Assembly: GCF_022921115.1 (NCBI RefSeq)
Contig: NZ_CP095075.1
Coordinates: forward strand, 868,001 to 932,000
Reading direction: 5' to 3'
DNA from: Halobacillus amylolyticus
GTDB taxonomy: Bacteria > Bacillota > Bacilli > Bacillales > Halobacillaceae
Length of the DNA: 64,000 nucleotides
The position numbers and the translations under genes are program-made. Shown here piece after piece: positions 57,328 through 64,000 of this stretch. Below the pieces are notes generated by a model that ran no database searches, was not told the DNA's origin, and saw only the letters and a program-made list of their open reading frames with translations. The number at the start of each line of letters is the position of its first letter. Positions within the stretch are counted from its first letter, which is position 1.

Positions 57328-57406
57328 ACAAAACAACAAATATCTTGCTCCATTTTGTTTTACTTAGTAAGCATAAGGTAACTAAGTATTGTAGAGAGTC
57401 ATTCTT

Positions 57407-57598
57407 ATGGAAGTACTAGCTGTCGTTTTAGTGGCTATCGGCATAATAGCTCTCCGAGTTATCAGTTTTTTCTATCCTAGTTGGAAAGAGATAAAAGGGG
57501 AGCATTTATCGGAACGTAAACGCTTTGGCTATGGCGTATTAGGAATCGGTATTTTACTTCTAATGTTTATACTAAGTCAATTTATCATCAAAATATAG
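57407..57598 (+). CDS. small membrane protein, inverted unit
   Basis: 63 residues with two membrane segments (LAVVLVAIGIIALRVISFF and YGVLGIGILLLMFILSQFII). It is the only non-transposon gene on the plus strand between 17 and 64 kb. A weak AGAGAG site lies upstream of the ATG. Its stop abuts the next repeat (TAGGCCC). Confidence 0.6.
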   Translation: MEVLAVVLVAIGIIALRVISFFYPSWKEIKGEHLSERKRFGYGVLGIGILLLMFILSQFIIKI

Positions 57599-57665
57599 GC
57601 CCATTACTTTTTATTAAGCAATCGCGCCCTTAACAGAAGACTTGATTTCAAGATAATCTTAAAAG
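57597..57665. repeat. array repeat
   Basis: AGGCCCATTACTTTTTATTA, AGCAATCGCGCCCTTAACAG, AAGACTTGATTTCAAGATAA. Confidence 0.8.
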
Positions 57666-57696
57666 AAAGATCATAACTTGCTTGTTTATTCAAGTG

Positions 57697-57855
57697 TTAA
57701 TTCGATAGTTCATTCATAATAATACTTATCCTTTGATTAATACTATATATTTCTTCAATTAAGTCACTTAAGCTAACAGCTATAAATATTGAAATACCTG
57801 TTAATATAACTAAAGATAACATTACAACCCATTTAAATAGTTGGTCAAAGCTCAT
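57697..57855 (-). CDS. tiny membrane protein (52 aa)
   Basis: ATG with GGAGG upstream; one membrane segment (WVVMLSLVILTGISIFIAVS) and an amphipathic acidic/basic tail (DLIEEIYSINQRISIIMNEL). Function unknown. Confidence 0.65.
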   Translation of the reverse strand: MSFDQLFKWVVMLSLVILTGISIFIAVSLSDLIEEIYSINQRISIIMNELSN

Positions 57856-57989
57856 AGGATAAACCTCCATATATGCAAAAAATTTTTAGGGGGGATATTA
57901 AGACATCTTTATCAATTAAAAACTCCCCCGAGATGTGTCTATGTTAACGACCCTCATGGGAGATAGAGGTAAATTGTCTTCCTATTCTA

Positions 57990-58361
57990 CTATTCTTTAA
58001 TTAATTTGAAACTTTCCTCTTTATTATTCCAGGAGATTGTAACAGGTATGGTAGAACCTTCATCGAATGTAGCACAACCAGAGCATTGAGTAGTGGTTTC
58101 AATGGTTTTCTTAGTAGATGCTTGGTCTTGTTTCAATATAGTTTGACCACCATTAATGTTTATAGTCAAGTTATCTACTTCATCTATTTTATCATTAGTC
58201 AGTCTAAAAGAGTATTTACCTGTTACATCGGTTTCATCATTAACCAGTTGAAGTTTACCTTCCCAATTATTACTTTCTCCTTCAAATGTAATATAATTTT
58301 CACTACTACATCCTGAAAGAAATAAAATAAGTAAAAGAAAAAATAAAATTAGTTTTTTCAA
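57990..58361 (-). CDS. putative lipoprotein
   Basis: 123 residues. Signal peptide with lipobox FLSGC, then a beta-sandwich-like domain (GKLQLVNDETDVTGKYSFRL) and an exposed CSGC pair that could form a disulfide or bind metal. Family not recognised. Confidence 0.75.
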   Translation of the reverse strand: MKKLILFFLLLILFLSGCSSENYITFEGESNNWEGKLQLVNDETDVTGKYSFRLTNDKIDEVDNLTININGGQTILKQDQASTKKTIETTTQCSGCATFDEGSTIPVTISWNNKEESFKLIKE

Positions 58362-58452
58362 AATAACCCATCCTTACTCACGATGATATATTATATAATA
58401 CTAAGAATGATAGGGCTTATAATAAGCTACCATTTTATTACTAATATCTGGA

Positions 58453-58510
58453 GCACAAAGAAAGAGCGCTAATCTTTATTCAAATTTAGCGCCCGTTTGT
58501 TTAACATGGC
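58453..58510. repeat. array repeat
   Basis: CACAAAGAAAGAGCGCTAAT, CTTTATTCAAATTTAGCGCC, CGTTTGTTTAACATGG. Stem GCGCTAA/TTAGCGC. Confidence 0.85.
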
Positions 58511-58514
58511 TTTC

Positions 58515-59765
58515 TTAACTAGAAGCCAACTTCAACTTAATAAATTTTCTCTTTCCTACCTGTAAAACAAGTCCATCACTAACGGATACAGTAAAGGCAG
58601 GATCCATAACTTTTTCTTGGTTTATTCGAATGCCGCCATTCTTAATCATCCGTCTAACCTCACTCTTTGATGGTAGCAACTCAAGATACTTTACTAAGTC
58701 CACAATACCGATTTGGTCTTCTTTATCCCAGATTACCTCGGGCATATCACTAGGAATCTGATTTTTTTGAAAGACATTAAAAAAATGTTTCTTGCTTTGT
58801 TCAGCCGTTTTACTATCATATAGCATTTCAACAAAAGAAAGAGCTAAACGAATTTTTGCATCCCTGGGGTGAAGCATATCCTTTTGTAAATGTTCTTTTA
58901 TCAACGTCACTTCATCTATGGATAAGTTAGAAGCCAACTCAAAATATTTCACAATGAGTTCATCAGGAATAGACATGGTCTTTCCAAAGATATCGTTCGG
59001 TCTTTCATCGATTCCAATGTAATTATTTTTCGATTTTGACATTTTTTCTACTCCATCTAATCCCTCAATCAACGGGAGTAGCAACACCACTTGTTTCTCC
59101 TGGCCAAATTGTTCTTGAACTTGTCGACCAAATAATACATTAAATTCTTGGTCGGTGCCGCCTAATTCGATGTCTGATTCTAAAATATGTGAATCATACC
59201 CTTGCATTACTGGGTAGAAAAATTCGTGAAGATAGATAGGTTTGTTGGCGTTATACCTATTATGGAAATCATTTCGTTCTAGCATCCGGGCCACAGTTAC
59301 ATTGCTTGCTAGTTGGAGAACTTCAGCAAAGTCAACTTTAGATAACCACTGAGCGTTATAATGAAGTTCAACAGCATCCATATCGATGACTTTCCCAAAT
59401 TGTTCAAAATAAGTTTTAGCATTATAGCGTACTTCATCGTCTGTCAAAGCTTTTCTAGCTGTTGCCTTTCCAGTTGGGTCTCCTATTTTCCCGGTGAAAT
59501 CTCCAATAATCAATTGAATCGTATGACCCAACTCTTGAAATTGTTTTAGCTTATTCAAGACCACAGTATGTCCAATATGTACATCCGGTGCTGTTGGGTC
59601 TAATCCTAATTTGACCTTAAGGGGCTGATCTTGCCAAATGGATTTAGCAATTTTTTGTTTAAACTCTTCTTCCGGAATAATGGCATCTACTCCATAAGAT
59701 AAAATTTTATATTGCTTTTCTAGTTCTTTTAACTGTAGTTCATTCAATTGTTCTAAGTAGTTCAT
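58515..59765 (-). CDS. tyrS: tyrosyl-tRNA synthetase (TyrZ-like), second-copy candidate
   Basis: 416 residues, complete. Class I signatures HIGHTVVLNKLK and KMSKSKNN; tyrosine pocket GGTDQEFNVLF and YPVMQGYDS; C-terminal S4 RNA-binding domain (SEVRRMIKNGGIRINQEKV). Sequence type resembles TyrZ of B. subtilis, the secondary TyrRS. It lies within the cassette-like array between two repeats and carries its own promoter and T-box leader. A house-keeping tyrS probably lies elsewhere; this may be a spare, stress or resistance-type copy. GGGGG upstream of the ATG. Confidence 0.95.
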   Translation of the reverse strand: MNYLEQLNELQLKELEKQYKILSYGVDAIIPEEEFKQKIAKSIWQDQPLKVKLGLDPTAPDVHIGHTVVLNKLKQFQELGHTIQLIIGDFTGKIGDPTGKATARKALTDDEVRYNAKTYFEQFGKVIDMDAVELHYNAQWLSKVDFAEVLQLASNVTVARMLERNDFHNRYNANKPIYLHEFFYPVMQGYDSHILESDIELGGTDQEFNVLFGRQVQEQFGQEKQVVLLLPLIEGLDGVEKMSKSKNNYIGIDERPNDIFGKTMSIPDELIVKYFELASNLSIDEVTLIKEHLQKDMLHPRDAKIRLALSFVEMLYDSKTAEQSKKHFFNVFQKNQIPSDMPEVIWDKEDQIGIVDLVKYLELLPSKSEVRRMIKNGGIRINQEKVMDPAFTVSVSDGLVLQVGKRKFIKLKLASS

Positions 59766-59786
59766 TCAGAGACCCCCTTTTAATAT

Positions 59787-60015
59787 AAAAAAGACACATC
59801 CCAAATCAAGGGACGTGCCTTTGTCACGCGTTACCACCCAAGTTAAAGAATGAGGGTTACCTCATCTTCCACTCAAAAAGATAACGGATTTACCGTCTAA
59901 TACTAATCACCAAAAAGTTTTCGTAGTAGAAGCTCAAGAAAGTAATTCATATAGATATTTGTATCGATTCGCAGCAACCATCGACTCTCTGAAACATTGA
60001 CATCTACACTACTGG
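59787..60015 (-). promoter_or_regulatory. T-box leader of tyrS
   Basis: On the minus strand a long stem I begins with AGTAGTGTAGATG and closes with CTTCTACTACG. The T-box core TGGTAACGCG is at 59827-59836 and a terminator (GGCACGTCCC / GGGATGTGTC plus T-run) at 59787-59822. A TAC, tyrosine's codon, occurs in the expected specifier region (GAATTACTTT). Uncharged tRNA-Tyr would stabilise the antiterminator and switch tyrS on. Confidence 0.92.
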
Positions 60016-60051
60016 GATTCTATCAGTGCAATTTTTATTAAATTAAGAACA

Positions 60052-60080
60052 ATAATACTTTTGATCTTACTTATTGTCAA
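60052..60080 (-). promoter_or_regulatory. promoter of the tyrS unit
   Basis: TTGACA (complement of 60075-60080), 17-bp spacer, TATTAT (complement of 60052-60057). The -35 box abuts the array repeat, so the promoter belongs to this unit rather than to a neighbour. Confidence 0.8.
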
Positions 60081-60085
60081 TATAA

Positions 60086-60140
60086 TGTTTATTGAATTAA
60101 AGCGCCCCGTTTCCTGAAGACTTGATTTCAAGATAATCTT
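60086..60140. repeat. array repeat
   Basis: GTTTATTGAATTAAAGCGCC, CCGTTTCCTGAAGACTTGAT, TTCAAGATAATCTTAGAC. Confidence 0.82.
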
Positions 60141-60156
60141 AGACTTTTACCTATTG

Positions 60157-60519
60157 TTAAGAGTCATTTTTTAATGACGTCATTACTGAAACGTCTAATT
60201 CTTCACTTTCTATTACAATAGCAGTTAAGCCTACTTCTGTTTTGGTTTCATGCCATTCATCCTTTTCCCAATATACAGCTTCACCACTTTTTACAGGGGT
60301 AAAAGTTACTTCTTTACCTCTTACTATACCTTCTCCTTTTACTATTAATAAAAGCTGAGGCACTACTGCTTGATGATAACCAATTACTCCGTTTTCCTCT
60401 AAATGCATACACCCAATATGAGCACCTTTTTGCGTTTGGGTAATGCGAGACATAATAAAATTTGAATCGAACTTTGTGATTTTCTTTCCATTTTCCTTAT
60501 TGAATTGATAAACTTCCAT
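60157..60519 (-). CDS. cupin-domain protein
   Basis: 120 residues. Cupin motif 1 appears as GCMHLEENGVIGYHQAVVPQ, with motif 2 near VKSGEAVYWEKDEWHE. Single-domain cupins bind a metal or small ligand; role unknown. Unit bounded by array repeats. Confidence 0.85.
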   Translation of the reverse strand: MEVYQFNKENGKKITKFDSNFIMSRITQTQKGAHIGCMHLEENGVIGYHQAVVPQLLLIVKGEGIVRGKEVTFTPVKSGEAVYWEKDEWHETKTEVGLTAIVIESEELDVSVMTSLKNDS

Positions 60520-60583
60520 CTCATGCCTCCCGATTTTTTAACTAACCATTCTATTCTATATTTCAATATAGATAGAAGTAATC

Positions 60584-60640
60584 CTGCAAGTCTTATTCCA
60601 GATTTGCGCCCTTATGCAGAAGACTCAATTTCAAGATAAC
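60584..60640. repeat. array repeat
   Basis: CTGCAAGTCTTATTCCAGAT, TTGCGCCCTTATGCAGAAGA, CTCAATTTCAAGATAAC. Confidence 0.85.
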
Positions 60641-60699
60641 GCATGGATTGTCTAGTTTTGTGTTGACGATCCCCCCTTAAAAAAGGTTGTTTCTATCGT

Positions 60700-61113
60700 T
60701 TAGTTGGATTTTAATTTAGCAATAAAGCTATCGGAAAATTTCATTCCATTTTCATATATCGCTTCTTCGCTATTATTTTCTAGGGTGTCATAAACTAATT
60801 GTATATCTTCCGGCCCCAACTTAACATTTGTACCTAGACGTAACGTGTCAATGATCCCCATAAATGTGGGTTCACCCTGTGTAAATTTCCGCAATAAATC
60901 CGGATTTTCCTTAATATATTCCCTGGTTTCCGCTGGTAACCGTTCAAACGCGCCCTTGGTATGGCCGTCTGTTTTCTCTAGTAATTTATTCGCAGTTTCT
61001 AGCTGCTCTTCCTGCGATTCTACTTGTTCTACATCCAATTCATTGCCGCAACCGCTTAATAATAGCCCAGCTGCCAGCAACATTATAAAACCTTTCACTA
61101 TCTCAACTCCCAT
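60700..61113 (-). CDS. putative lipoprotein
   Basis: 137 residues. Signal peptide with lipobox LLSGC, then an acidic helical region (VESQEEQLETANKLLEK) and a small globular part. GGGGGG upstream of the ATG. Family not recognised. Confidence 0.75.
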   Translation of the reverse strand: MGVEIVKGFIMLLAAGLLLSGCGNELDVEQVESQEEQLETANKLLEKTDGHTKGAFERLPAETREYIKENPDLLRKFTQGEPTFMGIIDTLRLGTNVKLGPEDIQLVYDTLENNSEEAIYENGMKFSDSFIAKLKSN

Positions 61114-61175
61114 CCATTATTCCCCCCTAGAATACCTAAAAATATAGGGAAAAAGCGCTTTGCAATTCAAGAAAA

Positions 61176-63819
61176 GTTAGCAATAGGTAAGCGTTTGATG
61201 TTATCTCCGGCTTTTCCCCTGCTCCACACCGAACGTGCTAGTTTCCCAGCATTCGGCGCTCCATCTAACGATATGTACTAGATTATAAGTTCCTTGTTAC
61301 TCTTCGAGACGGGATGATTCAATTTGATCCAGCTCACATACCTTTCGGTATTGGTTGATCTTCTCGAGCTTAAATTGATTAACCCCTAACTTGTAGAGGA
61401 AAAACTTAATCCTTTTAGCATCCTTCATATGAATTAATTGATGAACATCTTCATGGAGGATTCGAAGGTTACGGAACTGGTCGCTTCCTCCAAGATGTTT
61501 CGGTATGTAATGGTGACAATGGACATTATAGGAGTACAAGTATTGTCCTGTAATTTCACATTTCCCCATCTTCATACTGTATCGACTAATCCTGTTATCC
61601 AAGTATTCAACACTTCGATTTGGTAGGGTAGCCTTCATTAAGAAACTAACTTCCTTTTGAATATCGGGTCGCAGTTTCTTATACAAGTTTTCCCTACCCT
61701 TCTTTGTATAAAGCGAAAGCTTTGGACTGAAGTTCATAGTATTGACCGTTTTAACACCGCCAATGGGAAAAAGATACATATCTCTTATTCTAAACGTTTT
61801 CGTCCCTAAGCTAAAAAGCTTTTTATAAATCGGGGGTGGATTAAATGGATGCTCCTGTTTTCCAACTGGTCGAAGACGGTTATACAGGAATGGTTTAAGA
61901 TCGAATGCAAGACGTGAGAACTCCAGGTTTACATGTGTCGCTCGGTTGAAGTAGTGATGGATTCCTAAAACAAAACTATTATAACGGTGTACATTTTCGG
62001 CGGTTGGAGAAGCCTTCATTCTTCGAATGAGTTTTTTGGCTTCCTGTTTCATTTTTTCTCTTTTTGAAGAAATGATGCCTGTATGTGCCACCCGTTTCTT
62101 ACCCTTTTTATTCGCACGAATAGTGAAACCTAAGAACTCAGATTCTCGTTTTCTCAAGTTTACAATTTGAGATTTCTCAGGAGAGATGTCCAGCTTTAAG
62201 CGCTCTTTTAAGTAAAGTCGTACCGCATGGTACCACCGTTGAGCAATCTTTCCATCTCGACATAGGATTTTGAAATCATCGGCGTACCTAACCAAGTATC
62301 CCTCTTTCAAATTTGTTCGTTTTCTAGCCTGCCTTTTAGAATCATCAGAACTGTATGATTTGGTAAGAGGAAATACCTCCCATTGGCCTGCAACCCATTG
62401 GTCCAGGTCATTTAAAACCACGTTTGATAGTAGAGGGGATAAAATTCCACCTTGCGGGGATCCTTTCTCTGGTACGCCTTCTCCATCAATTTCTGACTTT
62501 ATCATTTTCGAGATACAAGTAAGAACCTTGCGGTCATGAATACCCATATTCCAAAGCTGTTTATTTAACAATGAGTGATTTACATTATCAAAGAAGCTCT
62601 TAATATCTATATCAACCACAAAATGAAATTGCGCTTGATTAATCAAGTATTGTATCCTAGCCATAGCATGATGAGCAGACCGGAGAGGTCTGAACCCGTA
62701 GCTATGCTTGAAAAACTGAGATTCTACAATAGGTTCGAGAACTTGTTTGAAACATTGTTGGATGATTCTATCCAAGATACATGGAATCCCAAGAGGTCTC
62801 CATTTACCATTTTCTTTTTCAGTCCATTCTCTGCGAACTTTCTTCGGGTGATAATTTCTTAGTTTGGTCCGTACTTCTGTAACGAGTTCATTTTCTGATA
62901 GTTCTTTCATGTCGTCGATGGTTTTCCCATCGGTACCTGGTGTTTTAGAACCTTTATTGGTTTTTATCATGCGAAAAGCGAGGAGGATGTTTTCTCTTGA
63001 TATGATGGTGTCATAGAGATGAGAAAATACTTGTACTCGGCTCGCTTTTTCGTATAGTTCTGTAAATGTCTCCGTCATATTGTAATAATCCCAGTTTCGT
63101 AACGTTGGCACTGTGGCATCCCTCCTTATGGAGTAATGTTCCCACGTTCCTACCCGATCGGTGCCATTCACATTAGGAAAATAATCGTTTCATTCATTAG
63201 ACTTGGGGTTGTTCCTCCACTCCCGTTACAGGAGGTTCATCAGTCATACCCCTACCCTCACAAGGATAAATGCTTTTCAGCATAACTTTATAGCAAACGT
63301 TTCGGGTGACAGCCCTTGATTCAACGTTCCTTGCTTTCCAAGTCCCTTACAACGTAGCTATCCTTACTAACATAGGTGCTTCCTTTAAGCCTGTGAGCTA
63401 GATACCGCCATGGTTCGGTATAGCGTCTTTCAGAGGGCGCAATTTTACTCCACACCACTCACCCCATCGTGAGATGGGACATAAGTTTCCTTATGTTCGA
63501 ATCTTTAGACCCTTACATTCGGAAGTTCGTCAGTTCCTATTTCAAAGAACTATTCTCACCTTATCCAGTTTTTCAGCCGTGCGGCATATCCGTTAGCATA
63601 CCTTTTCATAAGAATGGCTTCAGCCTTCGTTCTGCCGAATCCACCTGTGCTTCATACCCTAAGACCTGTCAGCCTTAACGCATGCAGGAGTATTGACGGG
63701 ATGGTTTCAGGAAACATGGTTCCGTCATTCCCATCCTCCGTTGCAAAGTTGAAATTTTAAATGCTTAAAACTTCCTGTATTTTCACGCTGAAAAGCGTTT
63801 ATAACAGAACTTGTCGCGC
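61176..63819 (-). mobile_element. group II intron, copy 3
   Basis: 2,644 bp with the same ends. Flanks AGCGCTTTGCAATTCAAGAAAA (split by the intron) and GCGCCCGTTTCTTTAATGG rebuild a repeat of a different stem sequence from copies 1 and 2, yet the insertion point relative to CGGGCGC is identical. This shows that the site is recognised by the hairpin 3' arm rather than inherited by duplication of one locus. Confidence 0.93.
61297..63171 (-). CDS. group II intron reverse transcriptase/maturase with HNH endonuclease (copy 3)
   Basis: 624 residues, identical in protein sequence to copy 1. RT (YADD) and HNH parts intact. Confidence 0.95.
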   Translation of the reverse strand: MNGTDRVGTWEHYSIRRDATVPTLRNWDYYNMTETFTELYEKASRVQVFSHLYDTIISRENILLAFRMIKTNKGSKTPGTDGKTIDDMKELSENELVTEVRTKLRNYHPKKVRREWTEKENGKWRPLGIPCILDRIIQQCFKQVLEPIVESQFFKHSYGFRPLRSAHHAMARIQYLINQAQFHFVVDIDIKSFFDNVNHSLLNKQLWNMGIHDRKVLTCISKMIKSEIDGEGVPEKGSPQGGILSPLLSNVVLNDLDQWVAGQWEVFPLTKSYSSDDSKRQARKRTNLKEGYLVRYADDFKILCRDGKIAQRWYHAVRLYLKERLKLDISPEKSQIVNLRKRESEFLGFTIRANKKGKKRVAHTGIISSKREKMKQEAKKLIRRMKASPTAENVHRYNSFVLGIHHYFNRATHVNLEFSRLAFDLKPFLYNRLRPVGKQEHPFNPPPIYKKLFSLGTKTFRIRDMYLFPIGGVKTVNTMNFSPKLSLYTKKGRENLYKKLRPDIQKEVSFLMKATLPNRSVEYLDNRISRYSMKMGKCEITGQYLYSYNVHCHHYIPKHLGGSDQFRNLRILHEDVHQLIHMKDAKRIKFFLYKLGVNQFKLEKINQYRKVCELDQIESSRLEE

Positions 63820-63876
63820 GCGCCCGTTTCTTTAATGGTATTATGCAATTACTTCAGTTACGGTACAAAAATAAAC

Positions 63877-64000
63877 CTAAAATCCCCCACCGCCCATTGG
63901 AGGACCACCTCTCCGAGACTTTTCTTTTTCAATAGCCCTTTCAACTTCTTTTTCTTGCTCTGTCTTTTCACGATAAGGGGTGTGGAATTTCCTTTTTTGC
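63877..64000 (-). CDS. C-terminal part of a small Gly-rich-tailed protein, cut by window edge
   Basis: Open to the end of the window. The last residues read a highly charged helix (EKTEQEKEVERAIEKEKSRR) followed by GGPPMGGGGF and TAG. The tail recalls that of the membrane protein at 19701 (NTFGGGSGF), so the missing N-terminus may be a membrane segment. Confidence 0.55.
   Translation of the reverse strand, partial: QKRKFHTPYREKTEQEKEVERAIEKEKSRRGGPPMGGGGF

Noticed and set aside
19491..60640. Repeats as a CRISPR array
   Set aside because: Repeats are 60-200 bp, diverged and separated by whole genes, and no cas genes are present.
19491..60640. Repeats as ordinary Rho-independent terminators only
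   Set aside because: Some hairpins could terminate transcription, but most lack a T-run after the stem and the conserved flanking blocks extend far beyond what a terminator needs. A secondary terminator role is not excluded.

Overview
The window looks like a chromosomal segment of a low-GC, spore-forming Bacillaceae. The evidence is the TTG/GTG starts behind strong GGAGG sites, an S-box-controlled cysH operon of the Bacillus type, small acid-soluble spore protein genes and a T-box tyrS. A marine or halophilic genus is a guess that the sequence does not settle.

Layout. 1-846: the C-terminal part of an RlmN-type rRNA methyltransferase with its terminator. 985-12065 (minus strand): a complete sulfate-assimilation and siroheme operon, with promoter, SAM-I riboswitch and terminator, then cysH, sumT, sirB, a HemD-like gene, cysJ, cysI, sat, an SLC13-type transporter and cysC. 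Together these import sulfate, activate it to APS/PAPS, reduce it to sulfite and sulfide, and make the siroheme that CysI needs. 12.1-19 kb: a transition zone of acetyltransferases, DinB proteins, spore-protein genes, small membrane proteins and broken genes (SDR, AraC).

About 19.4-64 kb (with outliers from 14.75 kb): a long array of single-gene units. Nearly all are on the minus strand and are separated by a family of roughly 60-200 bp repeats. Each repeat has a GCGC-stem hairpin (GCGCAA..TTGCGCCC type), usually a GGCCCTTAT block on its left and a GAAGACTTGATTTCAAGATAAT block on its right, and sometimes a distal CTATTAGCTGGTATT block. The gene content is what integron cassettes carry: GNAT acetyltransferases, Nudix, HAD, methyltransferase, phosphotransferase, cupin, alpha/beta hydrolase, DinB, MarR/YciI, HEPN, PD-(D/E)XK-like, lipoproteins, many tiny membrane proteins and even a T-box-regulated tyrosyl-tRNA synthetase. 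Many units carry their own promoters, unlike typical integron cassettes.

The array is colonised by elements that appear to use the repeat as a target. Three near-identical 2,644-bp group II introns (RT plus HNH protein) sit at the same base of the hairpin, and an empty copy of the site lies at 56.0 kb. Two IS110-family elements and one IS21-family element (5-bp target duplication) also lie in or next to repeats. A tyrosine recombinase, broken by one frameshift, lies in the middle and is a candidate relic of the machinery that moves the units. Integron attC sites, attC-targeting introns and IS1111-attC elements are the closest known parallel. I infer an integron-like cassette system in a Gram-positive host; the recombination itself is not shown by this sequence. 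At least seven array or transition genes carry single frameshifts, while the cys operon has none.
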